From positions 1 to 18,872 of the forward strand of contig JANNGZ010000126.1 of the NCBI GenBank assembly GCA_031404155.1: a stretch of DNA of 18,872 nucleotides, read 5' to 3'. Source of the stretch: JANNGZ01 sp031404155 (GTDB taxonomy: Bacteria > Pseudomonadota > Gammaproteobacteria > Burkholderiales > Burkholderiaceae_C). The position numbers and the translations under genes are program-made. Below, one piece after another: positions 16,031 to 18,872 of this stretch (the stretch's first letter is position 1; each line of letters opens with the position of its first letter). The notes beneath the pieces are model-generated. The model had not been told where the DNA came from and searched no databases. It saw only the letters and a list, made by a program, of their open reading frames with translations.

Positions 16031-16456
16031 ATGGGAACAAAACTCACCACCGCGGCGGCCAAGCTCAAAACCACCGACTCCGAGAAGATCACGATCAACC
16101 TCGGGTTCGTCGACCTCGGGCAGGTCGACCTTCTGGTCTCCGAGGGCTTCTACGGCAACCGCACCGACTTCATCCGCACCGCCATCCGCAACCAGCTGGG
16201 CAGCCACGCGGATGCGGTGAAGCAGGCGGTGGCGCGCAAGACCCTGGTGCTCGGCTTGCAGCACTTCAGCGCCGCAGACCTGCGGGCGGTGAAAGCGGCA
16301 AAACAGAAGCTGAACATCCGGGCGCTGGGCCTGGTGTCGATCGCGCACGATGTGACCCCGGAACTGGCGCTGGCCACCCTCGAGTCGGTGGACGTGCTGG
16401 GCGCGCTGCACGCCAGCCCCGCAGTCAAGGCCGCGCTGGCCCGCCGCCCGCGCTGA
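16031..16456 (+). CDS. CopG-like ribbon-helix-helix transcriptional regulator
   Basis: A 141-residue protein. After a short basic arm, residues 17-60 form a ribbon-helix-helix DNA-binding domain. The strand is EKITINLGFVD, helix A is LGQVDLLVSEGFYG, and helix B starts NRTDFIRTAIRNQLG. The remaining 80 residues (KTLVLGLQHFSAADLRAVKA, LVSIAHDVTPELALATLESV) are longer than in minimal CopG and may be an effector or oligomerisation domain of unknown ligand. The start ATG follows AGGA with spacer 7, inside the last operator half-site. The esterase gene begins 32 bases after its stop with no promoter-like element between, so they probably form one autoregulated operon. It could instead be an antitoxin-like regulator, but no toxin gene is adjacent. 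Confidence 0.85.
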   Translation: MGTKLTTAAAKLKTTDSEKITINLGFVDLGQVDLLVSEGFYGNRTDFIRTAIRNQLGSHADAVKQAVARKTLVLGLQHFSAADLRAVKAAKQKLNIRALGLVSIAHDVTPELALATLESVDVLGALHASPAVKAALARRPR

Positions 16457-16488
16457 GCGCCTCCCGATTTCAACAACACAAGGACAAG

Positions 16489-17808
16489 ATGAACGACAGC
16501 TTCTTGGAACTGATGCACAACGCTACCCGGCTCACCCGCGCCGGGCAATTGAGTGAGGCCACCGCGGCGATTCAACGCGCGCTCGGCGGCACCACGGTCG
16601 GCCATCCCGCGCCGCATCCGGCAGCGCGGCAAGCGCAACAGCAAGCGGTGCCGCGCGGTGCCTTCCAGGCTGGCACGGCGACGGCGCCCTCCGCTGCGGC
16701 GGCCAACGCGATCGATGGCTGTGTGGTCGAGGTGGCCGACGGCGCCTGCATCGAGGAGGCCCCCTCGAGCCTGCCGGGCGTGGCGCATGCGCCGACCGGC
16801 CGTGCCGCGCCGTGGCCCGAAGCTGCGCCCGGATTTCGCGGCGACGCCGGTGCGGCACGCACCAGCGAACGCGAAGGCGACGGCGAATTCCTCGGCGGCG
16901 TGCACACGCACGCGTCGCTCACCCGCGAATACAAGCTCTACCTGCCGGCAGGCGCTGCCGAACGCGCGCGTCCGCTGCTGGTGATGTTGCATGGCTGCAC
17001 ACAAGGCCCCGACGACTTTGCAGCGGGCACCGCGATGAATGCGCTGGCGGCTGAGCAGGGCTTCTGTGTCCTCTACCCGGCGCAGGCGCAGGAGGCGAAC
17101 CCATCGCGGTGCTGGAACTGGTTCAAGCACAACCACCAGGAACGGGGCCGCGGCGAGCCTGCCTTGATCGCCGCGATGACGCAGGCGGTGATGAAGGCCC
17201 ACCACATCGACCCGCGGCGTGTGTACCTGGCCGGGCTGTCTGCGGGCGGCGCCATGGCAGCCATCATCGGCGCGGCCTACCCCGACATCTTCGCGGCGGT
17301 CGGTGTGCATTCGGGGCTGGCGCCCGGCGCCGCCCGCAGCCTGCCCGAAGCACTCACCGCGATGCGTGGTACTTCGGCCGCTGCACCGCCACAGCCCGCC
17401 ACGGCGATGCGCTTCGGCACACCCGCCATGCAACCGCCGGCGGCCCTGCCGCTGCCGGTGATCGTCTTCCACGGCGACCAGGACACAACGGTCCACCCGC
17501 GCAACGGCGAGCAGGTGATCGCGGCCGCGGTTCGTGCCGCCGCTGCGCGCTCCGCGCCGGCGGACGAGGCGCGCTCTTCTGGTCCCAGGGTGGAGCAGGG
17601 CGTGTCGGCGCAGGGGCGCCACTACACACGTTCGATTCACGACGCTCAAGGCGCTCAGCCCGCGGCTGAACATTGGCTGCTGCACGGTGCCGGGCATGCC
17701 TGGTCGGGTGGTCGGACGGCGGGTTCTTACACCGACCCCCGAGGGCCGGATGCCTCGCGGGAGATGCTGCGCTTTTTCCTCGCGCATCCTCGGCAGCCGG
17801 TGCAGTGA
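16489..17808 (+). CDS. PHB depolymerase-family esterase (alpha/beta hydrolase)
   Basis: A 439-residue serine hydrolase of the Esterase_phd/LpqC group, which includes PHB depolymerases and feruloyl/acetylxylan esterases. The catalytic domain covers about residues 145-437. It has LLVMLHGCTQGPDDFAAGT (oxyanion region), the nucleophile elbow GLSAG with Ser251, FHGDQDTTVHP with acid Asp332 (or Asp330), and GAGHAWSGG with His403. WNWFKHNHQERGRGEP is typical of this branch. The N-terminal 140 residues comprise a helical segment (FLELMHNATRLTRAGQLSEA) and an Ala/Pro-rich, low-complexity linker. No signal peptide or starch-binding domain is seen, so it may act inside the cell or leave by another route. 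The start has AGGA at 16481-16484. The substrate (PHA oligomer or another ester) is not determinable here. Confidence 0.88.
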   Translation: MNDSFLELMHNATRLTRAGQLSEATAAIQRALGGTTVGHPAPHPAARQAQQQAVPRGAFQAGTATAPSAAAANAIDGCVVEVADGACIEEAPSSLPGVAHAPTGRAAPWPEAAPGFRGDAGAARTSEREGDGEFLGGVHTHASLTREYKLYLPAGAAERARPLLVMLHGCTQGPDDFAAGTAMNALAAEQGFCVLYPAQAQEANPSRCWNWFKHNHQERGRGEPALIAAMTQAVMKAHHIDPRRVYLAGLSAGGAMAAIIGAAYPDIFAAVGVHSGLAPGAARSLPEALTAMRGTSAAAPPQPATAMRFGTPAMQPPAALPLPVIVFHGDQDTTVHPRNGEQVIAAAVRAAAARSAPADEARSSGPRVEQGVSAQGRHYTRSIHDAQGAQPAAEHWLLHGAGHAWSGGRTAGSYTDPRGPDASREMLRFFLAHPRQPVQ

Positions 17809-17820
17809 TCTGCGCTGCCT

Positions 17821-17835
17821 CGGGGCGTTTCCCCG
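17821..17835 (+). terminator. 5-bp hairpin after the esterase gene
   Basis: CGGGG and CCCCG form a short stem around CGTTT, 12 bases after the esterase stop. A second GCCGGC/GCCGGC pair lies at 17854-17873. There is no T-run. Weak terminator candidates between convergent units. Confidence 0.3.
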
Positions 17836-17875
17836 CGCCGTTCCGAAGGCAGGGCCGGCGCTTGCGGGCCGGCGG

Positions 17876-18123
17876 TTACGGCGCCTGCATCAGTGCCGTG
17901 TAGCGCCGCTGCATCTCCTCGTTGCTGACGTCTTCGATGCTGTGCCCGATGTTCCAGCGGTGGCCGACACGGTGACCCCGCCGAAATCCATCTCGGCATG
18001 GCCGATGCGGCCACTCGGTTCGACGAGGCGAAACTTCTCGCTGGCGTCGAACACCGTGGCGTAAAAGTGAATCGCCTTGGCGGTGTCGTTCACGCAGAGG
18101 TAGGCAAAGAGTTCATGGATCAT
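17876..18123 (-). pseudogene. VOC-family gene with its middle deleted
   Basis: The N-terminal piece (18123 down to about 17968) reads MIHELFAYLCVNDTAKAIHF and then EPSGRIGHAEMDFGGVTV, a normal start for a glyoxalase/bleomycin-resistance-fold protein. The C-terminal piece, in another frame, reads GHRWNIGHSIEDVSNEEMQR and ends MQAP at a TAA (17876-17878), a normal end for the same family. The two meet near 17962. The span of 248 bases is not a multiple of three, and I estimate that 60-70 internal codons are missing. Read from its ATG, the frame stops at 17890 after 77 residues. The start overlaps the AraC-type gene's stop as ATGA, the trace of a former two-gene operon. Confidence 0.8.
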
Positions 18124-18474
18124 GGTGGGCTGCCGGGGTCGCTGGAGTCGCTGGAGTCGCTGGAGTCGACAAGATAGCGCCGGAACCGCGGCGCGTCTTG
18201 AAGGAATTTGACCCGCGGCATACCGCAGCTCAAGGCCGCATCATGGTCACGTGGTGCCCGGCCGCCGGCGCACGCCGGCGGTACTGCTGTGGTGTGCTGC
18301 CGGCGAACTCGCGGAACTCGCGGTTCATGTGGGCCTGGCCGGCGTAGCCCGCGGCCAGCGCGCTTTCGGCAAGCGACACGAGGGCGGGCGAGCGCAACAG
18401 GGCGAGCAGCCGCTGCAAGCGCATCAGCCTTGCATAGCGCTTCGGGCTCAAGCCGGTGGCCTGCATGAACAGGG
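18120..18474 (-). pseudogene. 3' part of an AraC-family transcriptional regulator, frameshifted
   Basis: Minus-strand reading gives LFMQATGLSPKRYARLMRLQ, SLAESALAAGYAGQAHMNRE and FREFAGSTPQQYRR, the second helix-turn-helix half of an AraC/XylS DNA-binding domain. That frame stops at 18230-18232. The likely original C-terminus (MPRVKFLQDAPRFRRYLVDSS) continues in another frame and ends at the TGA 18120-18122, overlapping the VOC start. The upstream part, including the sensor domain and first helix-turn-helix, is missing; at about 18475 the sequence changes abruptly to IS91-type transposase on the other strand. It is a dead regulator, formerly coupled to the VOC gene. Confidence 0.8.
18138..18170. 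repeat. 9-bp tandem repeat (GTCGCTGGA, three copies plus a partial)
   Basis: Copies start at 18138, 18147 and 18156, and GTCG of a fourth follows at 18165. On the minus strand it encodes a Ser-Ser-Asp repeat near the C-terminus of the AraC-type remnant. The unit is a multiple of three, so copy-number change would keep the frame. Confidence 0.85.
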
Positions 18475-18872
18475 GTGCTGACGGTGCAAGGCACGATGCC
18501 CAGGCAGACGGACTTCAACCAGACGCTGTGCGCCGACATCAACGGGTTCAGCCTGCACGCCACCGTACGCTGCGGCGCTGAGGATCGCCAGGCGCGGGAA
18601 CAACTGTGCCGCTACATCACCCGCCCGGCGCTGGCCAGCGAACGAGTGCAATGCAACGCTGCGGGTGCAACAGCCGCAGGCGCCCGCCCAGGCCGCGCCA
18701 CCCGCCGAGTGCGAGGCGAACTGTGCGCACCATCGCCCGGTGCGGCTGAGTTGGGCCAGGCTGCTCAAGCGCGTCTTCGATCCGTCTTCGATCTGGACCT
18801 GGAGCACTGCCCGAACTGCGGTGGCGAGCTGAAGATCATCGCTGCGCTCCTCGAGCAGCCGGTGGTCGAAAA
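18475..18872 (+). mobile_element. degraded IS91-family transposase remnant (runs off the window)
   Basis: Frame 1 from 18475 encodes LTVQGTMPRQTDF, CADINGFSLHATVRC and QLCRYITRPALASERVQCNA, characteristic of IS91/IS1294-like rolling-circle (Y2) transposases. After NAAG (about 18666) it jumps to frame 2 (QQPQAPAQAAPPAECEANC, VRLSWARLLKRVFD). It returns to frame 1 at about 18784 (SVFDLDLEHCPNCGGELKII), which has the C-terminal CxxC zinc-like motif. Family members have roughly 70 more residues between the first two parts, so there is an internal deletion. The N-terminal zinc-binding and catalytic Tyr regions are not present in the window. No terminal sequence (oriIS or terIS) is recognisable. 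The element abuts, and probably truncated, the AraC-type gene. Confidence 0.85.
18771..18792 (+). repeat. 11-bp tandem duplication breaking the transposase frame
   Basis: GCGTCTTCGAT (18771-18781) is followed directly by CCGTCTTCGAT (18782-18792), differing in one base. Removing one copy rejoins LLKRVFD to LDLEHCPNC in a single frame, so this duplication is a clear inactivating lesion. Confidence 0.75.

Noticed and set aside
16012..16488. Possible N-terminal extension of the esterase through the RHH gene
   Set aside because: That frame overlaps the RHH coding sequence; the ATG at 16489 has AGGA upstream and begins the family-like N-terminus.
16150..17787. 545-codon open frame antisense to the RHH and esterase genes
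   Set aside because: It overlaps two well-supported genes over its full length and has low-complexity composition.
18138..18170. CRISPR-like array
   Set aside because: The repeats are 9 bases, directly adjacent and without spacers; this is a coding microsatellite.

Overview
The window is GC-rich, densely coded DNA whose core genes look like the chromosome of a betaproteobacterium of the order Burkholderiales, probably near the Rubrivivax/Leptothrix/Comamonadaceae group. This placement rests on recognised protein families (PurU, PhaR, RimO, SmpB-RatA-RnfH, GuaB, GuaA), on gene order and on GC-rich codon use. No search could be run.

Left edge (1-857): a small gene graveyard. The N-terminus of an HtrA-type serine protease runs straight into the first half of a LivF-type ABC ATPase, which carries a +1 frameshift and a broken Walker A motif. 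A piece resembling the effector domain of an IclR regulator follows. purU then starts, apparently from TTG.

Core (858-13221): purU (formyl-tetrahydrofolate hydrolysis), phaR (polyhydroxyalkanoate regulator) and rimO (S12 methylthiotransferase) read right. A MerA/Lpd-like flavin disulfide oxidoreductase reads left, and a cystathionine beta-lyase-type PLP enzyme diverges from it. Then come smpB (left), ratA-rnfH (right, overlapping), a DUF4124 secreted or periplasmic protein (left), and guaB - MFS transporter - guaA (right). GuaB and GuaA are the two steps from IMP to GMP; an apparently unrelated TetA-like transporter sits between them. A short sequence starting TGAC(A/T)GCCCC lies at or beside the 3' end of three genes and supplies the stop codon of two of them.

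Accessory block (13322-15932): an ECF42-type sigma factor with a long C-terminal extension is followed by three small genes (PhnB-like VOC, AHSA1/SRPBCC and DGPF/YCII proteins). A TGTCGA-N17-CGACTA promoter-like element lies between the sigma gene and the three genes, so this reads as a self-contained sigma-factor regulon.

Second accessory block (15989-17808): a ribbon-helix-helix regulator and a PHB-depolymerase-family esterase. They are preceded by four CCATCC/GGATGG half-sites spaced one helical turn apart, which cover a -10-like sequence and the ribosome binding site. This is probably an autoregulatory operator.

Right edge (17809-18872): decaying DNA on the left-reading strand, with a VOC gene that has lost its middle and an AraC-type regulator with a frameshift, once joined by an ATGA overlap. 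The AraC gene is cut by a degraded IS91-family transposase that runs off the window. No rRNA, tRNA or CRISPR array was seen.
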